A DNA stretch of 7,199 nt, taken from contig JAEXFF010000135.1 of NCBI GenBank assembly GCA_023400335.1, positions 1 to 7,199 of the forward strand, given 5' to 3'. The translations under genes and the position numbers were made by a program. Positions 1 to 6,615 of this stretch are shown here, one piece after another. The notes below the pieces were generated by a model. That model was not told the DNA's origin. It was given only the letters and a program-made list of their open reading frames with translations, and searched no databases. The stretch comes from Bacteroidota bacterium. GTDB lineage: Bacteria; Bacteroidota; Bacteroidia; Bacteroidales; Marinifilaceae. Within the stretch, counting starts at the first letter, position 1, and each line of letters opens with the position of its first letter.

Positions 1-2
1 TT

Positions 3-143
3 AATCATACTTTCAGTGAAAATGATTTAGATTTCCCGGAAGAAGATGACATTAACCTCAGAGTTTTTAGCTCAGATAATCAAATATTTTATTTCGTACA
101 GGTAAAAAACGGACATTTGGATATTTATAAAGCTACAAAATAA
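3..143 (+). CDS. C-terminal end of an unrecognised protein (5' end outside window)
   Basis: A reading frame with no start inside the window runs open from base 3 to a TAA at 141-143, giving the last 46 residues of a protein. The visible part is acidic near its start (SENDLDFPEEDD) and then shows alternating hydrophobic and polar residues (QIFYFVQV, then HLDIYKATK), suggesting two or three closing beta strands. I see no signal, membrane segment or catalytic motif and do not recognise the family. A beta-propeller or similar all-beta end is possible but is only an impression. A 13-bp hairpin followed by T-rich sequence begins 11 bases after the stop and probably ends its transcript. That the frame is coding rests on its being open to the window edge, ordinary composition, and the terminator placed right after the stop. 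Confidence 0.6.
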   Translation, partial: NHTFSENDLDFPEEDDINLRVFSSDNQIFYFVQVKNGHLDIYKATK

Positions 144-153
144 AAATAATTTA

Positions 154-189
154 TTTACACATTAGGGACGTGCCCTAATGTGTAATTTT
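154..189 (+). repeat. 36-base perfect inverted repeat, left copy
   Basis: Bases 154-189 are the exact reverse complement of 465-500. The shared unit consists of the 31-base palindrome with one extra matching base on the outer side (T154) and four on the inner side (TTTT, 186-189). Because each copy is itself nearly a palindrome, only the five-base loop (ACGTG here, CACGT in the other copy) and the flanking bases reveal the relative orientation. Copies at both ends of a non-coding segment resemble the termini of a MITE-like element or the ends of an invertible segment. I saw no clear target-site duplication outside the repeats and no recombinase in the window. Confidence 0.8.
155..185 (+). terminator. 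Hairpin copy 1, probable terminator of the upstream gene
   Basis: Left arm TTACACATTAGGG (155-167) pairs perfectly with CCCTAATGTGTAA (173-185) around the five-base loop ACGTG. It begins 11 bases after a stop codon and is followed by TTTTC and then a seven-T run (to about 202), as expected of an intrinsic terminator on the + strand. It is also an exact reverse complement of the hairpin at 469-499, so it is a repeat as well as a terminator candidate. Confidence 0.65.
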
Positions 190-320
190 CTATCTTTTTT
201 TCGCAATCTCCCCCATTTGTCAGCTTTAATATCAAAAATCTCCTGTGCAATCATTCCTTTATTTCATAAAGCAGAAAATGTAATTTTCAATTTAAAAAAC
301 GCGATTACCAATTTTTCAAT

Positions 321-328
321 TAAATTTG
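321..328 (+). promoter_or_regulatory. Possible -7 box in the hairpin-bracketed segment
   Basis: TAAATTTG matches the Bacteroides -7 consensus TAnnTTTG at every defined position. No TTTG or TTG lies 19-21 bases upstream, and the distance to the DUF169 start would make a leader of about 180 bases containing the right-hand hairpin. In sequence this AT-rich a chance match is quite possible, so this is only a candidate. Confidence 0.2.
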
Positions 329-464
329 TCAAATGAGAATCAAAAACTCTATTATCATAAAAATAACATTTTTTTATACTAAGCTTTTTAATTCTAACTA
401 TTCAGACATTTTATTTTGTACAAATAAATAACAGATAATTAAACACATATAAAGGGATGATATA

Positions 465-500
465 AAAATTACACATTAGGGCACGTCCCTAATGTGTAAA
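465..500 (-). repeat. 36-base perfect inverted repeat, right copy
   Basis: This is the partner of the repeat at 154-189, in opposite orientation. The arms TTACACATTAGGG (469-481) and CCCTAATGTGTAA (487-499) enclose the loop CACGT. Read on the - strand the hairpin is followed by a run of five T, so it could end transcripts entering from the right. On the + strand no T run follows, so it would instead sit in the leader of the DUF169 mRNA, ending 13 bases before the ATG at 513. The two hairpins therefore face inward as terminator-like structures. Confidence 0.8.
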
Positions 501-512
501 AAACGAAAAAAA

Positions 513-1238
513 ATGGAAATTAGAACATTTATTGAGAATTATAGGGAAGCTTTTGGGGAGAAAGCCGAACTACCTATTGCATTCTGGTATTCCGATATGC
601 CTGTAGAGCAAACCGAAAAAATCGGAGGATGCTTTTTTAAAGGTTTAAAAGAGGTCCGTGACGGAAAAATCATCAGTTTAGATGCCAGCACTATTGGATG
701 TGGAGGAGGAAAATTCTATACGGGATTTTCCGGTATGCCGGAACACATTCCCCATTTTGTATCCGTTAAAGAAAAATATAAACAAACTCCTGAACTGGTA
801 GTGGATTACATACAGGATTTAAATGTCCCCCTGGCAACGGGAAAATTTCTGCACTTCGCCCGTTTGGATCAGATAAGCGATTTTCAGCAGGCAGAAGGAA
901 TTTTATTTTTAGCAACTCCGGATATACTCTCCGGTCTGACCACCTGGGCTTATTTCGATAATAACGATAAAGAAACAGTGGTTACTCCGTTTGGATCAGG
1001 GTGTTGCGCTGTAGTTACCCGAACGATTATAGAAAACCGCAAAAACGGGAAAAGTACGTTTATCGGTTTTTTCGATCCTTCTGTACGCCCTTGGTTCGAA
1101 CCAAACTTATTGAGTTATACAATACCCATGTCCCGTTTCAAAGAGATGTATTATACGATGAAAGATAGCTGTTTATTCAATACACCAGCCTGGGGAAAAA
1201 TAAAAGAAAGAATAAATAAAAAGGATGAGCGTTTGTGA
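513..1238 (+). CDS. DUF169 family protein (COG2043-like), function unknown
   Basis: The protein has 241 residues if started at the ATG at 513. The whole chain resembles the DUF169 family, which has no established biochemical role. Supporting blocks are the opening ELPIAFWYSD (about residues 19-28), the GGCFFKGL segment (about 38-45), the STIGCGGGKFYTGF stretch (about 59-72), a central ATPDILSGL (about 134-142), the TPFGSGCCAVV block (about 158-168), and the closing FNTPAW. Cysteines at about 40, 63, 164, 165 and 220 sit in or beside these blocks and could bind metal or a redox group; this is inference. There is no signal peptide or membrane segment, so it should be cytoplasmic. An in-frame ATG at 492 would add MCKKRKK, but it lies inside the right arm of a hairpin repeat, and the family-like sequence begins at the second methionine, so I prefer 513. 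The phospholipase gene follows after 67 bases on the same strand; no functional link is evident. Confidence 0.85.
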   Translation: MEIRTFIENYREAFGEKAELPIAFWYSDMPVEQTEKIGGCFFKGLKEVRDGKIISLDASTIGCGGGKFYTGFSGMPEHIPHFVSVKEKYKQTPELVVDYIQDLNVPLATGKFLHFARLDQISDFQQAEGILFLATPDILSGLTTWAYFDNNDKETVVTPFGSGCCAVVTRTIIENRKNGKSTFIGFFDPSVRPWFEPNLLSYTIPMSRFKEMYYTMKDSCLFNTPAWGKIKERINKKDERL

Positions 1239-1305
1239 ATAAAAAATAAGTTTACCGGACAAAATTTGAGCCTGTTCCTCTCTATACTATATTAAAAACC
1301 AAGGC

Positions 1306-2202
1306 ATGAAGAATATATATACGCTCGTAGGGATTCTCTTACTCTGTTTTATAGGACTGAATAATGCGTCATTAGCTCAAAATACTGAAAAAAAAAGGAT
1401 GGAGGAACAAAGGGATTCCTTAGCGCATATCGTATCAGAAAAAGTATATTTACAAATAGACGAAAAAGATGCCTTAAAACTTTTTGATGAAGAGCCAAGT
1501 TTTGGAATTTTCCGGGACAATTATTTTACCACCGGTATTCCGGTAAATCAGCAAATTAATCACAAAACAGCAGATGCAAAGTTTCAAATCAGTATCCGGC
1601 AAAGACTCACTAAAAGTATTTTACCTTTTAATACTTTCTTATATGTTACCTATACTCAAAAATCTTTCTGGGATATTTACCGTACTTCGCTGCCTTTCCG
1701 GGATAATAACTTTAATCCGGGCCTCAGTATCGGCAAACCCATTATTCGCAATAACCGGTTAAAAGGAATCGCTATTTTTTCTTTTGAACACGAATCCAAC
1801 GGAAGGGATTCCATTGATTCCCGGGATTGGAATTATTTTTCGTTTTCTTTCACTCATTTTTTCAACATGCGTTTTAGTGCTGAAACCAAAGTTTGGGCAG
1901 GCTGGGTAGATAAAAATGAAAATCCTAAACTACTCCGTTACAAGGGATACGGTCTGCTGGCGATCAATTATCAAAGTGCGGATGAACGCTTATGGTGTTC
2001 CCTTATTCTTTATCCCCGTAACAAGTTTATCAATTTCAATACGATTGCTGAGTTTAATTACAAATTGCGAAAACAGGACAATCAATATTTATTTATCCAA
2101 TTTTATCAGGGATACGGTGAAAATTTACTCGAATACCGTAAATATAAATGTATGCTCCGTTTCGGTCTCTGCATAAAACCCAGATGGTTCAATTATTATT
2201 AG
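1306..2202 (+). CDS. pldA: Outer membrane phospholipase A (OMPLA, PldA-type)
   Basis: This is a 298-residue precursor of an outer-membrane beta-barrel that hydrolyses phospholipid acyl esters with calcium, a family thought to clear phospholipids misplaced in the outer leaflet. A signal peptide covers residues 1 to about 25 (hydrophobic TLVGILLLCFIGL, then ASLAQ before the likely cut). The catalytic set is complete: H162, S164 and N176 in HESNG...SRDWN, with the same H-to-S (2) and H-to-N (14) spacing as H142/S144/N156 of the E. coli enzyme. R167 and S172 match the positions of E. coli R147 and S152, which are linked to calcium binding. Further family blocks are ETKVWAGWVDKNENP (about 193-207) and FIQFYQGYGENLLEY (about 263-277). 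The length is close to the E. coli precursor of 289. An acidic and basic stretch of about 40 residues precedes the barrel. AAGG lies just upstream of the ATG. The gene converges on the oxidoreductase gene with 37 bases between the stops. Substrate detail and regulation are not visible. Confidence 0.93.
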   Translation: MKNIYTLVGILLLCFIGLNNASLAQNTEKKRMEEQRDSLAHIVSEKVYLQIDEKDALKLFDEEPSFGIFRDNYFTTGIPVNQQINHKTADAKFQISIRQRLTKSILPFNTFLYVTYTQKSFWDIYRTSLPFRDNNFNPGLSIGKPIIRNNRLKGIAIFSFEHESNGRDSIDSRDWNYFSFSFTHFFNMRFSAETKVWAGWVDKNENPKLLRYKGYGLLAINYQSADERLWCSLILYPRNKFINFNTIAEFNYKLRKQDNQYLFIQFYQGYGENLLEYRKYKCMLRFGLCIKPRWFNYY

Positions 2203-2239
2203 CTATTTATTAAATATCCTTGTACTAAAAACCGGAATT

Positions 2240-3460
2240 TTACCGATCAAAGGCAAACGTTACCTGAAGGGGATGTTCTTTTCCCTTTAAAATTGTACAC
2301 AAAATATCTGCAGCCAATACGCTAAAGGTAATTCCATTTCCGCCGAATCCCAAAGCAAAAAAAGTACGGGGCATCTGCCGGATAGAGCCGACATAGGGAA
2401 GAGAATCCGTTGTTGAACCGAATGTACCAGCCCAAGCGAAATCTGTATGAAAAGATAAATGCGGCATCAATTTATGAAAATCTTCGGCTAATTTAACAGC
2501 CTTACGGGGAAGCCGTTTCTTTCTTTTCCGGCTATCATTCCTCTCGTCATCCCGGCCCCCAACGATAACCCTGAAATCAGAAGTAGTACGCATATATAAA
2601 TAAGGAGTTTTTGTTTCCCAAATCAAAGCATTTTTATACCAGACATCACTAACAGACATCGGTTCACTGATAATAGCATATGTAGTTAATAAATCTACTA
2701 CCCGGTAAGGAATATAGTGTTGAGATTCATAACCGGCTGCCACGACAAGGTAGCGAGCCGTAATTTTTTTACCGGTATCGGTTTTCAAAACAATCCTGGA
2801 CTTTCCGGGCTGAATATCCGCTACTTTTGTACGGTCAAATACCCGCAGGTTTTCATCTCCTTTCTGAAAGATTGCATGTGTCAATAAATAAGGATCGAAT
2901 TGAGCTGCTTGTTTGGAAAAAATGGGTTTAGGAGCCTTTAGCTTAAATTTTTCTTCTATTTCCGCTCTCTCAAACAATTCCACCGATATACCTATTTTAT
3001 TCCGGAGTTCCGCTTCTTTTTCCAGTTTAACCGCATCTTTTTCAAAAGAAGCATATTGCAGACTGCATCGTTTTTTAAATCCGACCCGGAAATTTTCTGT
3101 CCGGATCATTTCTTCCAGTTCATCAATAGAACGATAACAAGCCAGATAACTATCGGTAGCTCTTTTTTCACCCACTTTTTCCATCAATTCCCCCAGAGGA
3201 GTATCTATTTCATATTGTAAAAGGGCTGTACTGGCAGAAGTACTACCCATACCAATATTCCGTTTGTCGATAACAACCACTTTCCAACCGGCATTTACCA
3301 GTCGGTAAGTCACTAATGCACCCGTAATTCCACCTCCCATAACGACAATATCTGTCTGTATATTTTCTTGCAAAGAAGGATAAGAATGACAATAACCATT
3401 TTTCAGTAACCAATATGGATTCCGGGTTGTCAGCTCCATTATTTTTTGTTTTATGTTCAA
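2240..3460 (-). CDS. FAD-dependent oxidoreductase of the DAO family
   Basis: The product has 406 residues and is a D-amino-acid-oxidase/glycine-oxidase-type flavoprotein (DAO fold). The N-terminal FAD-binding motif DIVVMGGGITGALVTYRL lies at about 37-54, with the acidic end of the second strand at D65 in VVVIDKR. The STSASTALLQYEID segment (73-86) is the usual flavin-contact loop of this group. The C-terminal FAD block FALGFGGNGITFSVLAADIL is at about 368-387. Such enzymes oxidise amines or amino acids and pass electrons to oxygen or another acceptor; the actual substrate cannot be read from the sequence. Putrescine-pathway oxidases of the PuuB/OrdL type are distant relatives. No signal peptide is visible, so it is probably cytoplasmic. 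A second in-frame methionine at residue 8 (MELTTRNPYW) is an equally plausible start. The gene stands alone on the - strand, convergent with the phospholipase gene and divergent from the polyol operon, so it has no operon partner to hint at its substrate. Confidence 0.88.
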   Translation of the reverse strand: MNIKQKIMELTTRNPYWLLKNGYCHSYPSLQENIQTDIVVMGGGITGALVTYRLVNAGWKVVVIDKRNIGMGSTSASTALLQYEIDTPLGELMEKVGEKRATDSYLACYRSIDELEEMIRTENFRVGFKKRCSLQYASFEKDAVKLEKEAELRNKIGISVELFERAEIEEKFKLKAPKPIFSKQAAQFDPYLLTHAIFQKGDENLRVFDRTKVADIQPGKSRIVLKTDTGKKITARYLVVAAGYESQHYIPYRVVDLLTTYAIISEPMSVSDVWYKNALIWETKTPYLYMRTTSDFRVIVGGRDDERNDSRKRKKRLPRKAVKLAEDFHKLMPHLSFHTDFAWAGTFGSTTDSLPYVGSIRQMPRTFFALGFGGNGITFSVLAADILCTILKGKEHPLQVTFAFDR

Positions 3461-3641
3461 AGAAATAAACGGAAAAGGATTAATTTTGTTTCTGAATAAA
3501 CATTCTTACTCCAAAACAAAAAACATAAAAATGTTTTAGTCCTTTTTAAGGAAGATAAAAATGGATACCAATTTTACAAATGGTACTGACCTGATTTTAA
3601 GACCGGCAGAGGAAACGTCTGCTTTATTTTATAAATCATAA

Positions 3642-3673
3642 TTTCCCCAAAAACAATCAGAAATCTACATTTG
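3642..3673 (+). promoter_or_regulatory. Candidate Bacteroides-type promoter of the polyol operon
   Basis: TACATTTG at 3666-3673 matches the -7 consensus TAnnTTTG at all defined positions. TTTC at 3642-3645, 20 bases upstream, matches three of four positions of the -33 TTTG. Transcription would start at about 3680, giving a leader of roughly 135 bases before the dehydrogenase ATG. The match is reasonable but could occur by chance in AT-rich sequence. Confidence 0.35.
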
Positions 3674-3674
3674 C

Positions 3675-3701
3675 TTCTGCAAAAGACAAAAAGCTGCAGA
3701 A
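3675..3701. promoter_or_regulatory. 7-base inverted repeat, possible operator
   Basis: TTCTGCA (3675-3681) and TGCAGAA (3695-3701) form a perfect inverted repeat with a 13-base spacer, so half-site centres are 20 bases apart, about two helical turns. It begins two bases after the candidate -7 box and covers the expected transcription start, which is where a repressor of the dehydrogenase-transporter operon would bind. The regulator is not in the window. It could also fold as a weak hairpin in the leader. Confidence 0.3.
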
Positions 3702-3815
3702 ATAAAACATAATTTTTACCCTAATTCTTTATCTGAAAACAAGATTCAACAATTCATATTCTCATTACTGACATTTCTTTTCTGAAATACGTACAATAGA
3801 TTAAAACCGAACATT

Positions 3816-5279
3816 ATGGAAACGCTTATTCAACATCAGCACGCAAACGTTATCTCTTACAATTACGACCGCTCTAAAATAAAAACGGGGATCGTACACA
3901 TCGGGGTAGGAAACTTCCACCGGGCACATGAAGAATATTATACGAACCTGCTTTTAGCCGATCCTGCACAACAGGAATGGGGCATTTGCGGAGTAGCATT
4001 ATTACCTGCAGATGAACATCTTTACCGGGCTTTAAAACGACAAGACAACCTTTATACCCTCACCGTCTGCGGACGGGACAACCGGGATACAGCTTACGAA
4101 ATCGGCTCACTCAAAGAGTTGATATGGGGGATAGAAAATCCGGAAGCCGTCATTTCTAAAATAGCTGAGCCGGAAATTAAAATCATCACGTTAACGATTA
4201 CAGAAGGAGGCTATAATTTAGACAAGGCTAACGGAAATTTTATATTAGAGACGCCTGGTATTCAGCATGATCTTAAAAATCCCGACACGCCTCAAACCGT
4301 TTTCGGTTTCGTTGCAGCAGGATTACGGAAAAGGATGAAAAACGGACAAGGTCCCATTACTATTCTATCCTGTGATAATTTACAACATAACGGAAGAACT
4401 GCTCAGAAAGCGTTCAGTTCATTTATTACGGCTCAGGATCGTCAGCTGGCCAATTGGGTAAAGACCCAGGTCTCCTTTCCCAACTGTATGGTCGACCGGA
4501 TTACCCCGGCCGTTACACCTGCCGATATTCAGCGGCTCAACCAACGCAACAAAGTAGAAGACGCTGCTCCTGTCTATTGCGAAGACTTTATACAATGGGT
4601 CATTGAAGATCATTTCATCGCCGGAAGGCCGGACTGGGAAAAAGTAGGAGTAGAATTTACAAACGATGTATCCGCTTACGAAAATATGAAACTCAGTTTG
4701 CTCAACGCCTCCCATTCTATGCTTGCCTACCCGGCTTTTCTGGCCGGTTACCGGAAAGTGGACGATGCCATACACGACAAACGGTTTACCCTTTATCTGC
4801 AGCAATTTATGGATATAGATATTACTCCTTACGTTCCCGCACCGGGGCATACCGATTTAGGTCTTTATAAACGAACCTTAATGGAACGTTTCGGAAACCG
4901 TTCTGTCAGCGATCAGCTAAGCAGGTTATGTTACGACGGAGCCTCTAAAATCCCGGTATATATCATGCCAAATCTCATCCGGATGATAGGGGATAAAGCA
5001 GACCTGACACGGGTAAGTTTTTTCACTGCCGCTTACCGGCATTACTTAAAATACCAGCAAGACGATAAAGGGAATACTTATAAAGTGAACGATCCCTGGT
5101 TAACTGAAACAGATTGGGCACAAATCAATCAGGAAAATCCGTTGACTTTTCTATCCATTTCTCCCTTTGAAAGTACCCAACTGTCAGCGGACGAACGCTT
5201 CGTGACAAATTACCTCCGGATGGTCGCTGACATTAAAGAAAAAGGTGTATTACAAACGTTGGAAACCATTTTAGAATAA
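3816..5279 (+). CDS. Mannitol dehydrogenase family oxidoreductase (probable mannitol 2-dehydrogenase or fructuronate reductase)
   Basis: The product has 487 residues, the usual size of long-chain mannitol dehydrogenases (about 490). The N-terminal nucleotide-binding domain opens with IVHIGVGNFHRAH (about 26-38), and SCDNLQHNG (185-193) follows. The C-terminal domain carries the catalytic signature K292-x4-N297-x2-H300 in MKLSLLNASH. With N188, this matches the Lys/Asn/Asn/His set of Pseudomonas fluorescens mannitol 2-dehydrogenase (K295, N191, N300, H303). The block DRITPAVTPADI (about 227-238) is also typical. The enzyme would interconvert a polyol or hexonate and a ketose with NAD(P): mannitol/fructose is the leading guess, mannonate/fructuronate (UxuB) or arabinitol the alternatives. 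No uronate-pathway gene such as uxuA or uxaC is beside it, and the partner is a sugar permease, which mildly favours a free polyol. It is cytoplasmic and is the first gene of a two-gene operon, seven bases before the transporter start. Confidence 0.9.
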   Translation: METLIQHQHANVISYNYDRSKIKTGIVHIGVGNFHRAHEEYYTNLLLADPAQQEWGICGVALLPADEHLYRALKRQDNLYTLTVCGRDNRDTAYEIGSLKELIWGIENPEAVISKIAEPEIKIITLTITEGGYNLDKANGNFILETPGIQHDLKNPDTPQTVFGFVAAGLRKRMKNGQGPITILSCDNLQHNGRTAQKAFSSFITAQDRQLANWVKTQVSFPNCMVDRITPAVTPADIQRLNQRNKVEDAAPVYCEDFIQWVIEDHFIAGRPDWEKVGVEFTNDVSAYENMKLSLLNASHSMLAYPAFLAGYRKVDDAIHDKRFTLYLQQFMDIDITPYVPAPGHTDLGLYKRTLMERFGNRSVSDQLSRLCYDGASKIPVYIMPNLIRMIGDKADLTRVSFFTAAYRHYLKYQQDDKGNTYKVNDPWLTETDWAQINQENPLTFLSISPFESTQLSADERFVTNYLRMVADIKEKGVLQTLETILE

Positions 5280-5286
5280 AATCAAT

Positions 5287-6615
5287 ATGGATACAACACA
5301 GCAAAACAAGCTGGGACCATTTATTGTCCTGATATTCATTTATTTTCTGGTAGGATTCCTGACTACTGTAAACGGTCAGTGTCAGGCTCCCTTGAAAATT
5401 GCTTTCCTCATGCATGCCGGAGAACTGAAAAATACATTTATCACGTTAATCTCATTCAGTTTCTTTTTAGCTTATCTTTTAAACGGAACGCTGGGCTATA
5501 AATGGATCAATAAATTCGGTTATAAAAAAACGCTGATCCGGGGTCTACTGGTTATGGTCGGCGGACTGACCGTATTTTTCTTTTCGTCCTGGTTCACGGT
5601 ACGTTACGAAGGTTTGAACGTTCTGATTGCCGGAGCCCATATTCCTTACGGCTATTTCATTTTTCTCCTGGGCTCTTATCTGATGGGAACTTCTGCCACC
5701 CTGTTACAGGTGGTCATTAATCCCTATGTAGCTGCTTACGAAGTAAAAGGAACCCAACCTGTACAACGGATGAATATTGTCTGTGCATTCAATTCTTTCG
5801 GTACAACCATTGCTCCGTTTTTTGTAACGGGTGTAATGTTCGGCGGACTGGCAATAGAGGAAGTGCAAGTGAAACAACTCATGATTCCTTTCCTGATTTT
5901 AGCTGCTTTTATCGGGTTTACGGCATTTATCACCCAAAGGCTTTATTTACCGGACGTTATGCACACCAAGGCAGAGAAAGGGGAAAAACTCGAACGCAGT
6001 ATCTGGTCATTCCGTCACCTCACTTTAGGCGTAATTGCCATTTTCTTTTATGTAGGAGCAGAAGTATCCATTGGCGTAAATGTTAATTTGAATGCCCTGG
6101 AAATGGAAACCTCAGGACAAACCTTATCTTTTTTCGGGATGCAACATATCGTCATCGGGGGAATAGACTTCGGAATGCCCGCCTTATTAGCGACTCTTTA
6201 CTGGGGAGGACTGATGGTCGGACGTATCGTTTCCAGTTATCTTAAACACATCTCCCCCCGCGTACAATTAACCGTAACGACTATTCTGGCAGCCTCCTTT
6301 ACCGTAATAGCTATTATTACCAATAATTTGTGGGTACTGGTTACCGTCGGATTATTCCATTCGGTTATGTGGGGCTGTATCTTTACATTAGCCATCACAG
6401 GATTAAACAAATATACGTCTAAGGCTTCCGGAGTATTTATGATGGGAGTATTTGGCGGGGCCGTATTCCCTTTTTTACAGGGAGTAATGGCAGATACCCT
6501 GGGCAGCTGGCAATACACCTGGATTTTAGTCGTAATTTGTGAACTGATCATGCTTTATTATGCCCTGATCGGTTCCAGAATCAGAAAAACAGACTGGGTT
6601 CAAACAAGAATATAA
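5287..6615 (+). CDS. Sugar MFS transporter, FHS (FucP-like) family
   Basis: The product has 442 residues with about twelve hydrophobic membrane segments, the first at about 11-29. FHS-family traits are the first-helix sequence VGFLTTVNGQCQAPLK (22-37), LLQVVINPYVA (139-149) followed by RMNIVCAFNSFGTTIAPFF (161-179), and FYVGAEVSIG (254-263) opening the second half. Members such as FucP, GluP and similar permeases import monosaccharides with protons across the inner membrane. A hydrophilic stretch at about 222-243 is the expected central cytoplasmic loop. The stretch after the seventh segment (about 264-296) and the one between the third and fourth (102-117) seem long for the family and may shape the periplasmic face; this is judged by eye. 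Co-operon placement after the dehydrogenase suggests the cargo is that enzyme's substrate or product, probably mannitol or fructose, but the sequence does not settle the sugar. Confidence 0.9.
   Translation: MDTTQQNKLGPFIVLIFIYFLVGFLTTVNGQCQAPLKIAFLMHAGELKNTFITLISFSFFLAYLLNGTLGYKWINKFGYKKTLIRGLLVMVGGLTVFFFSSWFTVRYEGLNVLIAGAHIPYGYFIFLLGSYLMGTSATLLQVVINPYVAAYEVKGTQPVQRMNIVCAFNSFGTTIAPFFVTGVMFGGLAIEEVQVKQLMIPFLILAAFIGFTAFITQRLYLPDVMHTKAEKGEKLERSIWSFRHLTLGVIAIFFYVGAEVSIGVNVNLNALEMETSGQTLSFFGMQHIVIGGIDFGMPALLATLYWGGLMVGRIVSSYLKHISPRVQLTVTTILAASFTVIAIITNNLWVLVTVGLFHSVMWGCIFTLAITGLNKYTSKASGVFMMGVFGGAVFPFLQGVMADTLGSWQYTWILVVICELIMLYYALIGSRIRKTDWVQTRI

Larger units (their letters stand above)
144..512. 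other. Non-coding region bracketed by inverted hairpins
   Basis: These 369 bases lie between the end of the first gene and the likely start of the DUF169 gene. They are very AT-rich and hold no convincing open frame on either strand. The two hairpin copies at 155-185 and 469-499 bracket a 283-base core (186-468). The core presumably carries the promoter for the DUF169 gene. A full match to the Bacteroides -7 consensus TAnnTTTG exists at 321-328 (TAAATTTG) but has no TTTG at the -33 distance. A one-base-short near match (TATTTTG) ends at 418. I see no integrase, transposase fragment, tRNA or riboswitch in it. Confidence 0.7.
3461..3815. promoter_or_regulatory. Divergent intergenic region with promoter candidates
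   Basis: These 355 bases separate the start of the oxidoreductase gene (- strand) from the start of the dehydrogenase gene (+ strand), so they should carry promoters in both directions. The + strand candidate is described separately. I found no TAnnTTTG match for the - strand gene. A weak AT-only hairpin (AAAACAT, loop AAAA, ATGTTTT) lies near 3518-3535. A 26-codon frame starting at 3561 is present but has no support beyond an AAGGA eight bases before its ATG. No RNA gene is recognised. Confidence 0.5.

Noticed and set aside
154..500. Insertion sequence remnant
   Set aside because: No transposase fragment is visible between the repeats and no convincing target-site duplication flanks them, so I kept the neutral call of a repeat pair.
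2203..2239. Possible shared bidirectional terminator between the two converging genes
   Set aside because: I looked for a stem in the 37 bases between the stops and found only four-base A/T pairings, too weak to call.
3518..3535. Hairpin AAAACAT with loop AAAA and ATGTTTT
   Set aside because: The stem is only seven pairs and almost all A-T, it follows no gene end, and it is expected by chance in sequence this AT-rich.
3561..3641. 26-codon frame with AAGGA eight bases before its ATG in the divergent intergenic region
   Set aside because: It is very short, has no recognisable motif, lies upstream of the only promoter candidate on that strand, and Shine-Dalgarno sequences carry little weight in Bacteroidota. 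Chance is the simpler explanation.
4419..4850. 143-codon open frame on the - strand inside the dehydrogenase gene
   Set aside because: It is fully contained in a gene with a clear catalytic signature, shows no family resemblance, and is a shadow of that gene's codon use.
6237..6551. 104-codon open frame on the - strand inside the transporter gene
   Set aside because: It is antisense to well-conserved transporter sequence, with no start context or family resemblance.
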